Of a stretch of 64,000 bases of DNA, positions 1 to 8,126 are shown in pieces. The notes beneath the pieces were generated by a model. The model did no database searches. It was not told the origin of the DNA and saw only the letters and a list, made by a program, of their open reading frames with translations. Made by a program: the position numbers and the translations under genes. Source of the stretch: Acidimicrobiales bacterium (GTDB taxonomy: Bacteria > Actinomycetota > Acidimicrobiia > Acidimicrobiales > SHLQ01); assembly GCA_020629375.1 (NCBI GenBank), contig JAHDDK010000015.1, positions 1 to 64,000 of the forward strand. Direction: 5' to 3'. How positions within the stretch are numbered: the stretch's first letter is position 1; the number at the start of each line of letters is the position of its first letter.

Positions 1-104
1 CGCGTGCCACAGCTCGGGCACTTCGGGGTCGAGTCGTCACTGAACGACTGGAACCTCTCGAACTCTTCTCCGCATTGCTTGCAGCGGTACTGATAGGTCG
101 GCAT
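1..104 (-). CDS. FmdB-family zinc ribbon protein (3' part cut by window edge)
   Basis: Thirty-four codons are visible from the ATG at 104-102 to the window edge; the rest is missing. The residues begin MPTYQYRCKQCGEEFE and carry two CxxC pairs (CKQC and CPSC), the zinc ribbon typical of the FmdB/CxxC_CxxC_SSSS family. These are small proteins of uncertain role, often called regulatory. A GAGGACGA stretch just before the ATG can serve as ribosome binding site. The gene diverges from plsY across 47 bp. Family assignment is firm from the N-terminus; function is not known. Confidence 0.85.
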   Translation of the reverse strand, partial: MPTYQYRCKQCGEEFERFQSFSDDSTPKCPSCGT

Positions 105-135
105 TCGTCCTCGAACCTCCGGAAAGCGCTGTCAG

Positions 136-151
136 TGTAGAGGCGTCTACA
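136..151. repeat. Inverted repeat immediately before plsY
   Basis: TGTAGA-GGCG-TCTACA is a perfect 6-bp inverted repeat with a 4-nt centre, ending at the base before the plsY GTG at 152. It lies in the short divergent region between the FmdB-type gene and plsY, so it could be an operator or a small hairpin. There is no direct evidence for either. Confidence 0.4.
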
Positions 152-745
152 GTGAGCGCCGTGTCCGACGTGCTACTCACGTTGCTCGTGGCGGTGGCCT
201 CTTACCTGTGCGGATCGTTCCCGACCGCCAGCATCGTGGGCCGCCTCTCGGGCCACGATCACTCGAAGGAAGGATCGGGCAACCCCGGTGCTTCCAACGT
301 GTACCGGACATCTGGGGCTGGCTACGGGCTGATCACCGTCGTCGTCGACATCGCCAAGGGACTTGTGCCTGTCGCGCTGGCGCTGACGGTGGGGCGTGAA
401 TGGGCCGCCCTTGCTTGGGCGTGTGCAACGTTCGGCCACATCCTCCCGCTCGGCCGATTCTTGAGCGGCGGCAAAGGTGTCGCGACCGCTGGCGGTGGGT
501 CACTCCCGCTCTTTCCGTTCGTCGGAATCGGCCTCGTCGCCATCTTCGTGATCGTCGTGAAGATCACGAAGCGAGCGTCGGTCGGGTCGCTCACGATGGC
601 CGCGCTGCTCCCCATCGGAGTTGCCCTCGTTCGACAGTCGAACATCGAGCTCGTTGCTGCCGTGGCCGTCTCCCTCATGATCTTCGTTCGGCACCGGGCG
701 AACATCGGACGGTTGCTCTCCGGCGACGAGCTGAAGGTTCGCTGA
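152..745 (+). CDS. plsY: Glycerol-3-phosphate acyltransferase PlsY
   Basis: A 197-residue membrane protein of the PlsY family, which transfers acyl groups from acyl-phosphate to glycerol-3-phosphate in the first step of phospholipid synthesis. Visible family motifs are the N-terminal SGNPGASNVYRT segment (about residues 42-53), the GHILPLGRFLSGGKGVAT loop (about 95-112) and a late RHRANIGRLLSG segment (about 181-192). Several hydrophobic helices alternate with these cytoplasmic loops. Length fits the family (about 200). The start is GTG at 152; a second GTG at 161 is possible, and neither has a clear ribosome binding site. galU follows 72 bp later on the same strand. Confidence 0.95.
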   Translation: MSAVSDVLLTLLVAVASYLCGSFPTASIVGRLSGHDHSKEGSGNPGASNVYRTSGAGYGLITVVVDIAKGLVPVALALTVGREWAALAWACATFGHILPLGRFLSGGKGVATAGGGSLPLFPFVGIGLVAIFVIVVKITKRASVGSLTMAALLPIGVALVRQSNIELVAAVAVSLMIFVRHRANIGRLLSGDELKVR

Positions 746-817
746 GGCGTAAAGATCCTCGGGATTCGGCCGATCCTCCCAACATCCGCCCCGTCGATCC
801 TCAATGGAGAGAGCATC

Positions 818-1693
818 ATGAGCGCACCCGTCCGCAAAGCCGTCATCCCCGCCGCTGGTCTCGGCACCCGGTTTCTGCCAGCCACCAAGGCCCAGCCGAA
901 GGAGATGCTGACCATCGTCGATAAGCCGGCGATCCAGTACGTGGTCGAAGAGGCGGTCGAGGCGGGGATCGAGGACATCCTCATCATCACGGGCACGGCG
1001 AAGAAGGCGCTCGAGGATCACTTCGACCGCAACTTTGAGCTCGAGACGCTGCTGGAGCGCAAGGGCAAGAGCGATCCGCTGAAGCAGATCATCTCGATCA
1101 CCGAGATGGCCAAGTTTCACTTCACCCGTCAGGGCGAACCGCTCGGTCTCGGTCACGCCGTCCTCCAAGCCGAGTATCACGTGGGCAAGGAGCCGTTTGT
1201 CGTGCTGCTGCCCGACGAGATCATGTGCGGTCGCGGGGCCACGGTTCGCCACATGATCGACACGTACGAAGAACAGAACGCGTCGGTCGTCGCTCTTCGC
1301 GAAGTTGCGATGGACGAGGTCTCCTCGTATGGCTGCGCGGCGTCGGAGCCGGTCAGTGATGGCGTTATCAAGATCCCTCACATCGTCGAGAAGCCCGCGC
1401 CCGAAGACGCCCCATCCAACCTCGCCGTGATGGGCCGCTACCTCTTCACCGCCGAAATCTTCGAACACATCCACGCCACCGAGCCCGGTGTCGGCAACGA
1501 GATCCAGCTCACCGATGCGATGGCAAAGATCGCGACGACGTCGGGCCTCTACGGCGTGATCGACAACCGTGGTTCGTGGGATGCGGGCCAGAAGCTCGAC
1601 TTCCTCCGGGCCCAGGTCGAGCTCGGTCTCGACCACCCCGAGCTCGGTGAGGCGTTCGAGGCGATGCTCAAGGACATCGTCGCCTCACGCTGA
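818..1693 (+). CDS. galU: UTP--glucose-1-phosphate uridylyltransferase GalU
   Basis: This 291-residue cytoplasmic enzyme makes UDP-glucose from UTP and glucose-1-phosphate, feeding cell-envelope glycans. The nucleotide-binding signature AAGLGTRFLPATKAQPKEML lies at about residues 12-31. Further GalU motifs are GLGHAVLQAE, the PDEIM metal-site segment, VEKPAPEDAPSNLAVMGRY and the late RGSWDAGQKLDFL. Length matches bacterial GalU (about 290-300). GGAGA at 806-810 sits 7 nt before the ATG, so the start is secure. glgP at 5.3 kb and a uronate-kinase-like gene at 8.1 kb act on related sugar phosphates but are not in the same operon. Confidence 0.96.
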   Translation: MSAPVRKAVIPAAGLGTRFLPATKAQPKEMLTIVDKPAIQYVVEEAVEAGIEDILIITGTAKKALEDHFDRNFELETLLERKGKSDPLKQIISITEMAKFHFTRQGEPLGLGHAVLQAEYHVGKEPFVVLLPDEIMCGRGATVRHMIDTYEEQNASVVALREVAMDEVSSYGCAASEPVSDGVIKIPHIVEKPAPEDAPSNLAVMGRYLFTAEIFEHIHATEPGVGNEIQLTDAMAKIATTSGLYGVIDNRGSWDAGQKLDFLRAQVELGLDHPELGEAFEAMLKDIVASR

Positions 1694-1697
1694 GCTC

Positions 1698-1789
1698 CCC
1701 GCTCTGATCGCCTCCGGCGATGGGCCGCTCGGGCCCCGCTCGCCATTTCTCCCGCTCTGATCGCCTCCGGCGATGGGCCGCTCGGGCCC
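1698..1789. repeat. Duplicated 39-bp hairpin element between galU and moeA
   Basis: Two identical 39-bp copies lie at 1698-1736 and 1751-1789, separated by 14 bp. Each contains two small inverted repeats, ATCGCC-TCC-GGCGAT and GGGCC-GCTC-GGGCCC. Similarity runs a few bases beyond the core, interrupted by one inserted C. The element fills the gap between two convergent genes. There is no T-tract, so it is not a classical terminator; a REP-like or bidirectional termination role is inference. Confidence 0.75.
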
Positions 1790-1795
1790 GCTCGT

Positions 1796-2995
1796 TCAGC
1801 GCAGAATCAGATCGACTGGATCTCCGGCGGTGATTCCGTCGCCGTCCGGAATGATGGCCAACGCATTGCCGTTGGCCATCGCCGACAGCTGGTGGGATCC
1901 CTGTCCGCCGCTGAATCGCGCCTCCATGACCCCGTCGGCGCCGGGCGTTGCTTCGACGCGGGCGAAGTGCGTCTTGCCGTCGGAGCGGCGCGTCAGATCG
2001 ACGCCAGCGCGGCCACGCAATGGCGGCAACAGCGCCGTCTCGTGGCCCATCATCGCTCGGATTCCGGGCTTGGCGAACAGCTCGAACGACACCATCGACG
2101 ACACCGGATTGCCCGGTAGACCGAAGACGGGCGTCGATCCGATCGTCCCGAACGCCAGTGGCTTGGCGGGCTTGATCGCCACCTGCATCCATCGCATGTC
2201 GGCGATCTCGTCGAGGACCATCTTGACGTAGTCGAAGTCGCCCATCGACACGCCACCGCTGGTGACGACGGCGTCGCACTGGTCGGCAGCGTCGAGCATC
2301 GCAGCCCGGATCGCGTCCTCGTCGTCGCGAACGACGCCCAGATCGATGCCGGTGGCGCCCATCGACGAGACGAGCGCAAGCAGCGTGTGCCGGTTGCTGT
2401 CTCGGATCTGGCCGACCTCGAGCGGACCGGGTCCGTCGACCAGTTCGTCGCCGGTCGAGATCACGCCGACCCGCGGTCGACGGCCGACCTGCACCTCGTA
2501 CGCCCCGACCGACGTGCACACGCCGAGATGTGCGGCGGTGAGCTCGGTCCCGGGCTCGAAGACGACGGCGTCGGGCTGAAGATCGTCTCCAGCTGGCCGA
2601 ATGTGGTTGCCGACGGGCACGGACTCGGCCACGACAACGCGTCCTGCGGATTCGTCGAAGTCGGTCAGTTCGACCATCACGATGGCGTCGGCCCCCGGCG
2701 GCACGGGAGCGCCCGTCATGATGCGCGCCGCCTGCCCGGCGGTGAGCGTGATGTCTGGGCGGGCGCCGGCGGCGATTGTTGCAACGACGTCGAGCGTCAC
2801 CGGAGCGTCGGCGACGTCGGCGGCCCGCAGCGCGAAGCCGTCCATTGCCGTGTTGTCGAACGGAGGTATCGGTCCGGTCGAGCGGACTGGCTCAGCGAGC
2901 ACGAGCCCGAGGGCATCGTCGATGGCCACCGCGGCGACGGGCAGGGGAGTGCAGCGGTCGAGCACGAACTGACGGGCCTCGTCGAGGGGGATCAT
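1796..2995 (-). CDS. moeA: Molybdopterin molybdenumtransferase MoeA
   Basis: A 399-residue protein that inserts molybdate into adenylylated molybdopterin, the last step of molybdenum cofactor synthesis. MoeA hallmarks are MDGFALRAADV near residue 50, the IMTGAPVPPGADAIVMVE segment (about 90-107), the STGDEL motif, SGGVSMGDFDYVKMVL (about 246-261) and GLPGNPVSSMVSFELF (about 293-308). The C-terminal domain IV is present, so the length is normal. The start is ATG at 2995-2993; no strong ribosome binding site is visible. It diverges from moaA-moaC. The molybdenum hydroxylase at 38.5-42.2 kb is a likely client. Confidence 0.95.
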   Translation of the reverse strand: MIPLDEARQFVLDRCTPLPVAAVAIDDALGLVLAEPVRSTGPIPPFDNTAMDGFALRAADVADAPVTLDVVATIAAGARPDITLTAGQAARIMTGAPVPPGADAIVMVELTDFDESAGRVVVAESVPVGNHIRPAGDDLQPDAVVFEPGTELTAAHLGVCTSVGAYEVQVGRRPRVGVISTGDELVDGPGPLEVGQIRDSNRHTLLALVSSMGATGIDLGVVRDDEDAIRAAMLDAADQCDAVVTSGGVSMGDFDYVKMVLDEIADMRWMQVAIKPAKPLAFGTIGSTPVFGLPGNPVSSMVSFELFAKPGIRAMMGHETALLPPLRGRAGVDLTRRSDGKTHFARVEATPGADGVMEARFSGGQGSHQLSAMANGNALAIIPDGDGITAGDPVDLILR

Positions 2996-3071
2996 GACCG
3001 CAGGCTACGAGCTGTTGTGACCCAGGGCCGTCTCGTACCGATTCCGATGGCTCGAAGTGGGCTCGGGGCCG

Positions 3072-3077
3072 TACTCT
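3072..3077 (+). promoter_or_regulatory. Leaderless -10 element of moaA
   Basis: TACTCT lies 6 nt before the moaA ATG at 3084. No ribosome binding site precedes that ATG, so transcription probably begins at or next to the start codon. Confidence 0.55.
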
Positions 3078-3083
3078 TTGGAC

Positions 3084-4061
3084 ATGGAGCTGGTCGACTC
3101 GTTCGGACGCGTACATCGCGACCTCAGGATCGCGATCACCGATCGATGCAATTTCCGGTGTCAGTACTGCATGCCCGAAGAAGGCATGAAATGGATGCCG
3201 AGGGATTCGATCCTCACGTTCGAGGAGATCGAACGGGTCGCCCGCCTGCTTGTCGACCGGTACGACGTCGACAGCATCCGGCTCACCGGTGGCGAACCCA
3301 CGGTTCGCGCCAACCTCCCTGACCTGGTGGCCCGTCTCGCGGCACTCGAGGTCGATCTCGCCATGACGACCAACGGGGCGACGCTGCGACTCGTCGCCGA
3401 CGACCTCAAAGCGGCAGGACTGAAGCGGCTCAACATCAGCCTCGACTCGCTCGATCGAGATCGCTTCATCGAGCTCACCCGCCGCGACGATCTCCACCGG
3501 GTGCTCGACGGCATCGATGCGGCGCTCGAGGCCGGGTTCGATCCGGTGAAGATCAACTGCGTGCTGATGAACGGCATCAACGACGACGAGATTGTGGACT
3601 TTGCCGAATACGGGCGCGACAAGGGCGTGATCGTGCGGTTCATCGAGTTCATGCCGCTCGACGCCGACGAGGTCTGGGGGCACGACAAAGTCGTGCCGCT
3701 CCAGCGGGTCATCGACACCGTCAATGCCGTCCACCCCATCGAAGCGATCCAGCGCACGTCGGCTCCGGCCACCCGATACCGCTACCTCGACGGCAGGGGC
3801 GAGATCGGTGTGATCGCGACCGTCACCGAGAAGTTCTGCGACAGCTGCGACCGGATTCGTTTGACCGCCGACGGTACGTTCCGCAACTGCCTCTTTGCCG
3901 TGCAGGACGACAGCCTTCGCGACGCCATGCGCGCAGGCGCAACCGACGACGACCTCGCCGCGATCATCGAAGGGTCGGTGGGCCGCAAGTGGGCGGGCCA
4001 CGGGATCGATGACGTGCATTTCATTCGACCGAAGCGCAACATGAGCCAGATCGGAGGCTGA
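3084..4061 (+). CDS. moaA: GTP 3',8-cyclase MoaA (radical SAM)
   Basis: A 325-residue radical SAM enzyme that converts GTP to cyclic dehydro-GTP, the first step of molybdopterin synthesis. The N-terminal [4Fe-4S] motif is Cys22-x3-Cys26-x2-Cys29 in DRCNFRCQYCMPEEG. The second cluster motif is FCDSCDRIRLTADGTFRNCLF, and the chain ends in the Gly-Gly tail (SQIGG) seen in MoaA. The open frame extends nine codons upstream to a GTG at 3057, but ATG 3084 gives the family-typical N-terminus and has a -10 hexamer 6 nt upstream. moaC follows after 2 nt, so the two form an operon. Confidence 0.96.
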   Translation: MELVDSFGRVHRDLRIAITDRCNFRCQYCMPEEGMKWMPRDSILTFEEIERVARLLVDRYDVDSIRLTGGEPTVRANLPDLVARLAALEVDLAMTTNGATLRLVADDLKAAGLKRLNISLDSLDRDRFIELTRRDDLHRVLDGIDAALEAGFDPVKINCVLMNGINDDEIVDFAEYGRDKGVIVRFIEFMPLDADEVWGHDKVVPLQRVIDTVNAVHPIEAIQRTSAPATRYRYLDGRGEIGVIATVTEKFCDSCDRIRLTADGTFRNCLFAVQDDSLRDAMRAGATDDDLAAIIEGSVGRKWAGHGIDDVHFIRPKRNMSQIGG

Positions 4062-4063
4062 CG

Positions 4064-4567
4064 ATGTCGTCACAACACGAGGGTTTCACCCATCTCGATC
4101 CGCTCGGGCGTGCTCGCATGGTCGATGTGACCCCGAAAGAACCGACCCACCGTCGAGCGATCGCTCGTGGTGCGGTCACGATGACGGCCGACACCGCCGA
4201 TGCCGTCGCTCGGGGAGCGATCGCCAAAGGCGATGTGCTCAGCGTGGCGCGGGTCGCCGGGATCCAGGCCGCCAAGCGGACCAGCGATCTCGTGCCGTTG
4301 TGCCATCCGCTGCTGATCGGCGCGGTCACGGTCAACTTCGAGATCGGCGATGAGCGCATCGACATCGAGGCCAGCGTCGAGACCGTCGGCCGGACCGGTG
4401 TCGAGATGGAAGCCCTCACGGCGTGCTCGGTCGCGGCGCTCACGATCTACGACATGTGCAAGTCCCTCGACAAGGCCATGACGATCGGCGAGATCGCTCT
4501 GTGGGAGAAGACCGGCGGCGCAAGTGGCACCTATCACAGAACCGAACGCGCGGAATCCGTCACCTGA
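4064..4567 (+). CDS. moaC: Cyclic pyranopterin monophosphate synthase MoaC
   Basis: A 167-residue partner of MoaA that rearranges the MoaA product into cyclic pyranopterin monophosphate. MoaC motifs are the N-terminal GFTHLDPLGRARMVDV segment, VTMTADTADAV, IQAAKRTSDLVPLCHPLLI (about residues 67-85) and TVGRTGVEMEALTACSVAALTIYDMCKSLDK (in two stretches, about 106-137). GGAGG at 4053-4057, inside the end of moaA, is correctly spaced for ATG 4064. Length and both ends are normal. Confidence 0.96.
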   Translation: MSSQHEGFTHLDPLGRARMVDVTPKEPTHRRAIARGAVTMTADTADAVARGAIAKGDVLSVARVAGIQAAKRTSDLVPLCHPLLIGAVTVNFEIGDERIDIEASVETVGRTGVEMEALTACSVAALTIYDMCKSLDKAMTIGEIALWEKTGGASGTYHRTERAESVT

Positions 4568-4627
4568 TCGAAATCTACCGGTAACGTCAGTCTCCGTTCC
4601 TGGCGCAACACGGGTGGAGCCAAACCG

Positions 4628-5044
4628 TTGATCTTTCTCGTCGTATTGCTGATCGCCCTCGGATGGGCAGGCTGGATCTGGGCGTGGGGCCGCGATCGAT
4701 TCATGAACGGCCAGGGCTTCGGCGGTTCGGGGATCCCCCAGATGGCCTCGGTGCAACGCCCCGTGGGCCCACTGGCGCCGCCGCGCAATCCACAGATGGC
4801 GCATCGACGTCGCCGTGAGGTGCTTGTCGGCCTTGCGCTCGCGGCAGTGACGACTCTTGTTCTCGCCCGAGCGTGGGGCCTCCTATGGCCCGTGCATCTG
4901 CTCATCGACGTCGCGCTGATCGGCTACGCATATGCCGTGTGGACGCACGAGCGTCCGGTCGGTGCTGACGTGCGACCGTCGGTCTCGCTTGGGCCGGTCC
5001 TCGACGTCGACCGGGAGATGGTCAGACCCGGACCCCGGGCCTGA
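4628..5044 (+). CDS. Small membrane protein of unknown function
   Basis: I do not recognise this 138-residue protein. It starts at TTG 4628, supported by GGTGGAG at 4613-4619. An N-terminal hydrophobic helix (about residues 2-19) is followed by a basic linker with PLAPPRNPQMAHRRRR. Two adjacent hydrophobic stretches (about 60-95, AAVTTLVLARAWGLLW and LLIDVALIGYAYAVW) follow, then a charged tail. Three-helix membrane proteins of this shape are common and uncharacterised in actinobacteria. It follows moaC by 60 bp but shows no link to molybdenum cofactor synthesis. Confidence 0.65.
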   Translation: MIFLVVLLIALGWAGWIWAWGRDRFMNGQGFGGSGIPQMASVQRPVGPLAPPRNPQMAHRRRREVLVGLALAAVTTLVLARAWGLLWPVHLLIDVALIGYAYAVWTHERPVGADVRPSVSLGPVLDVDREMVRPGPRA

Positions 5045-5077
5045 CTCGATCATCTCGTTCTGATCACCATCACGGAG

Positions 5078-5150
5078 TGGAGGTGAGGGGAGTTGAACCC
5101 CTGGCCTCCTCGATGCGACCGAGGCGCTCTACCAACTGAGCTACACCCCC
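5078..5150 (-). tRNA. tRNA-Ala (anticodon CGC)
   Basis: On the minus strand a complete 73-nt cloverleaf folds. The acceptor stem is GGGGGTG with CACCTCC (one G-T pair) and discriminator A. The D arm is GCTC/GAGC, the anticodon stem is CCTCG/CGAGG with loop GTCGCAT, and the T arm is AGGGG/CCCCT with TTCAACT. The anticodon is CGC, which reads GCG alanine codons. The 3' CCA is not encoded. There is no intron and no neighbouring tRNA. Confidence 0.96.
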
Positions 5151-5324
5151 GTGGGGCCTCCAAGACTAGCTCGGAATTTCGTGCCTCAAACCGGTGAGGG
5201 CTAGCGTCGAGAGTCTGGCGGGACGAGCAGGTTCGTCGCGCTCATCTCTGGCCGCCTGCTGCCGATCGACACGCACCTGGCGGTATTGGCGATTCCACCA
5301 AACGATCGGACAAACGGGAGCGAA

Positions 5325-7853
5325 ATGAAGGCAATCCGCACCTACGTCGTGAAGGCCCAACTCCCCGAGGCCCTCCAGCCGTTGCACGACATCGCCATGA
5401 ACCTCGGGTGGCTAAGCGACCCGCGAGTGCAATCGTTGTTTGCGCGCTTGAGCGACGATCGGCTCGGTGGCGAAACGCTCGACCCGATCGGAACGCTCTA
5501 CGGCGCGTCGCAGGCTCGCCTCGAGGCGCTCGCCGCCGACCCGACCTACGTCGCCCAGGCCACCGAGTTGCGAGACTCGCTCGAGCGGTCGCTCGCCATG
5601 CCCCGTTGGTTCCAGATCGAACACCACGGAGCGCTCCAGTCCGTGGCCTACTTCTCCGCCGAGTTTGGGATCGCGAAGGCGCTTCCCCAATACTCCGGCG
5701 GACTGGGGATCCTCGCCGGCGACCATCTGAAGGCCGCCAATGAGCTCGGCGTGCCGCTCGTGGGCATCGGCCTGAAATATCGTCACGGCTACTTCACGCA
5801 GAGCCTCGACCACACGGGTTGGCAGCGGGAGTTCTTCCCGGACCTCGATCCCGAGCAGATGTCGCTACGCGAGATCCCGGGCGTGCGCATTCCGATCCAG
5901 ATCGGCGGGCACATCGTGCATGCCCGTGCGTGGGAAGCCCGTGTTGGACGGGTCCCGCTCTACCTCCTCGACACCGATGTCCAGGAGAATCTGCCTGCCG
6001 ACCGCCTCATCACGGATCGCCTCTACGGGGGCGACAAAGAGCAACGGATCCGACAGGAGCTCGTGCTCGGTGTCGGCGGTGTCCGTTTGCTCACCGAGCT
6101 CGGCTACGAGCCGCAGGTGTTCCACATGAACGAAGGCCACGCGGCCTTCTCCGCACTCGAACGGATTCGGGTGATGATGGCTGAGCACGAGTTGGACTTT
6201 GCCGCCGCGCTCGAGGCTATTCGTCCCGCCACGCTGTTCACGACGCACACCCCGGTTCCGGCCGGCATCGACCGCTTCGAGCGAGACTTGATCGACCGGT
6301 ACTTCGCTGGCTGGTGCAGCGACGTCGGGATCACTCTCGACGACTTCATGGCGCTCGGACACGAACCAGGCTCTCCCGAGGGCGCCGAAATGAACATGGC
6401 GGTGCTCGGACTTCGCCTCGCCGGAGCGAGCAACGGCGTCGCCGAGCTTCACGGCGACGTGTCGCGATCGATGTTCCATTCCCTGTGGCCCGACCTTCCC
6501 GTCGAGGAAGTGCCGATCGGCTCGGTGACCAACGGCGTCAATGCCCGAACGTGGGTCATGCGCGAGATGGACGACCTCTTCGAACGACACATCGGCGCCG
6601 ACTGGACCGAATCGTCGCCCGACCGGTGGGCCTCACTCGAGGCCGTCTCGGACGAGCAGTTGCGGTCGATCCGTTCGGCAGGGCGCGATCGGTTGGTCCA
6701 GTTCGCCCGGCGCCGGGTTCGCCAGTCCCTCATCGCGAAGGGCGTGTCTGCGTCCGAGGCCGAGTGGGCGAACGGCATCCTCGACCCCAACGTGTTGACG
6801 ATCGGTTTCGCTCGCCGCTTCGCTACATACAAGCGGGCGAATCTCCTGCTTCAGAATGAACGTCGACTCCGCGATCTGCTTCGGGACCCCGATCGTCCCG
6901 TGCAGTTCATCTTTGCGGGCAAGGCACACCCCGCTGACGACCCGGGAAAGCGAATCCTTCAGCAGGTGGCCCAGTTCGCGCTCGATGCCCGGAATCGCAC
7001 TCGCTTCGTGTACCTCGACGACTACGACATCGAGGTGGGCCGCTACCTCTACCAGGGCGTTGACGTCTGGCTCAACACCCCTCGCCAACCCATGGAGGCT
7101 TGCGGAACCTCGGGTATGAAGGTCGTCTATAACGGTGGCCTCAACCTGTCGATCCTCGATGGCTGGTGGGCGGAGATGTACGAGCGTGACCTCGGATTCT
7201 CCATCCCGACTGCGTGGTGGATCGATGACGTCGACTCGCGCGACGCCCACGAATCGAAAACGTTGTTCCGTGTTCTCGAGGACACGGTCATTCCCGCGTT
7301 TCACGACGACGATCACTCGATCCTCCCGGATGGATGGATCGACATGATTCGCCGATCCATGATCGAGCTCGGTCCCCGGGTCGAGTCCAATCGGATGGTC
7401 CGGGACTACGTCGAGCAGTACTACGAACCGCTTGCCGGACGGCGCCAGAACATCCATCGCGACCTCTCGACGGTGCCAGGCGAGTTGGCCGAGTGGAAGG
7501 CGCGGGTCGTTGCCAACTGGGACTCGCTGGCGATCATCGATGTGACCGACACCGCCGTCGAGGATCTCGGTGGATCAGCGTGCGATGTCGACGTGATCAT
7601 CGACGCCGGTCGCCTCGAACCGGGGGACTTCGAGGTCCAGGTGCTGCACGGCCGGGTCGACATGGAAGGTGAGCTGAGCGCACCGACCGTGGCGATCGCC
7701 GAACGCGACGACGCAGTGGACACAGACGGTGTTCATCGGGTTCGTGTCCGTTCGGGCGACACGGGACGTCATGGCGTCGCCGTCCGGGTCGTTCCGGCGC
7801 ATCGCGACCTCGGACACTTCACCGCGCTCGACTGCGTCACGTGGGCCAAATAG
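5325..7853 (+). CDS. glgP: Alpha-glucan phosphorylase GlgP (GT35)
   Basis: An 842-residue cytoplasmic enzyme that releases glucose-1-phosphate from glycogen or maltodextrin. The PLP site EACGTSGMKVVYNGGLNLS is clear, with the Schiff-base lysine at about residue 599. YFSAEFGIAKALPQYSGGLGILAGDHLKAA, VFHMNEGHAAF and FIFAGKAHPADDPGK (each only partly quoted here) are also family features. The N-terminus (KAIRTYVVKAQLPEALQPL) is the DUF3417-type domain of the actinobacterial GlgP subgroup. The frame opens at TTG 5286, but GGGAG at 5316-5320 points to ATG 5325. The C-terminal 100 residues form an extra beta-rich segment. It is a single gene, with no other glycogen genes beside it. Confidence 0.93.
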   Translation: MKAIRTYVVKAQLPEALQPLHDIAMNLGWLSDPRVQSLFARLSDDRLGGETLDPIGTLYGASQARLEALAADPTYVAQATELRDSLERSLAMPRWFQIEHHGALQSVAYFSAEFGIAKALPQYSGGLGILAGDHLKAANELGVPLVGIGLKYRHGYFTQSLDHTGWQREFFPDLDPEQMSLREIPGVRIPIQIGGHIVHARAWEARVGRVPLYLLDTDVQENLPADRLITDRLYGGDKEQRIRQELVLGVGGVRLLTELGYEPQVFHMNEGHAAFSALERIRVMMAEHELDFAAALEAIRPATLFTTHTPVPAGIDRFERDLIDRYFAGWCSDVGITLDDFMALGHEPGSPEGAEMNMAVLGLRLAGASNGVAELHGDVSRSMFHSLWPDLPVEEVPIGSVTNGVNARTWVMREMDDLFERHIGADWTESSPDRWASLEAVSDEQLRSIRSAGRDRLVQFARRRVRQSLIAKGVSASEAEWANGILDPNVLTIGFARRFATYKRANLLLQNERRLRDLLRDPDRPVQFIFAGKAHPADDPGKRILQQVAQFALDARNRTRFVYLDDYDIEVGRYLYQGVDVWLNTPRQPMEACGTSGMKVVYNGGLNLSILDGWWAEMYERDLGFSIPTAWWIDDVDSRDAHESKTLFRVLEDTVIPAFHDDDHSILPDGWIDMIRRSMIELGPRVESNRMVRDYVEQYYEPLAGRRQNIHRDLSTVPGELAEWKARVVANWDSLAIIDVTDTAVEDLGGSACDVDVIIDAGRLEPGDFEVQVLHGRVDMEGELSAPTVAIAERDDAVDTDGVHRVRVRSGDTGRHGVAVRVVPAHRDLGHFTALDCVTWAK

Positions 7854-7942
7854 GGGTTTCCGTCAACCGAGCTGATGGAACTATTCCACGATGCGGAACA
7901 CATTTGAGGCTGTCGAGTGACGATATTGGCTGACGGGGCGTC

Positions 7943-7948
7943 TATAGT
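7943..7948 (+). promoter_or_regulatory. -10 element of candidate small RNA
   Basis: TATAGT is a near-consensus -10 hexamer in a gap without a gene, about 7 nt before the inferred RNA start. A possible -35 is GTGACG at 7917-7922, but the 20-nt spacer is long, so only the -10 is convincing. Confidence 0.5.
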
Positions 7949-7954
7949 GCTCCA

Positions 7955-8115
7955 CGGACCGGAGGGATCTCACCCACCGTGACAACACTCTTCGTGAGAT
8001 GGCCGCGTTGAGCGCCCATCTCATGACCGTCGAGACACACTGGGGTTCCGCCGCCCCCGTTTCGACGGAGGCCTGCCCCGGGTTCCGCCGCCACGGGGCA
8101 GGCCACCTTTCGTTT
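7955..8115 (+). ncRNA. Candidate structured small RNA with repeated GGTTCCGCCGCC loops
   Basis: The 273-bp gap between glgP and the GHMP kinase gene holds three consecutive hairpins behind a TATAGT box. H1 pairs TGAGATGG (7995-8002) with CCATCTCA (8016-8023). H2 pairs GTCGAGAC (8029-8036) with GTTTCGAC (8059-8066), with an inner GGGG/CCCC. H3 pairs GCCTGCCCCG (8071-8080) with CGGGGCAGGC (8094-8103), a perfect 10-bp terminator-like stem followed by CACCTTTCGTTT. The 12-mer GGTTCCGCCGCC occurs in both the H2 and H3 loops (8044-8055 and 8081-8092). ATCTCAC at 7967-7973 could compete for the H1 left arm. It does not fit tmRNA, SRP RNA or 6S RNA as I know them. Confidence 0.6.
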
Positions 8116-8120
8116 ACGAT
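8115..8120 (+). promoter_or_regulatory. Leaderless -10 element of the GHMP kinase gene
   Basis: TACGAT lies 6 nt before the GTG at 8127. It sits directly after the terminator-like hairpin of the candidate small RNA, so the kinase gene probably has its own promoter. Confidence 0.5.
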
Positions 8121-8126
8121 CGAGCC

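Noticed and set aside
2387..3322. Plus-strand open frame (311 codons) across moeA and the moaA start
   Set aside because: Shadow frame; moeA on the minus strand and moaA on the plus strand explain the region.
7955..8115. Assignment of the small RNA to 6S or 6C RNA
   Set aside because: No long interrupted duplex with a central bubble as in 6S RNA, and the loops read CCGCCGCC rather than uninterrupted runs of six C.
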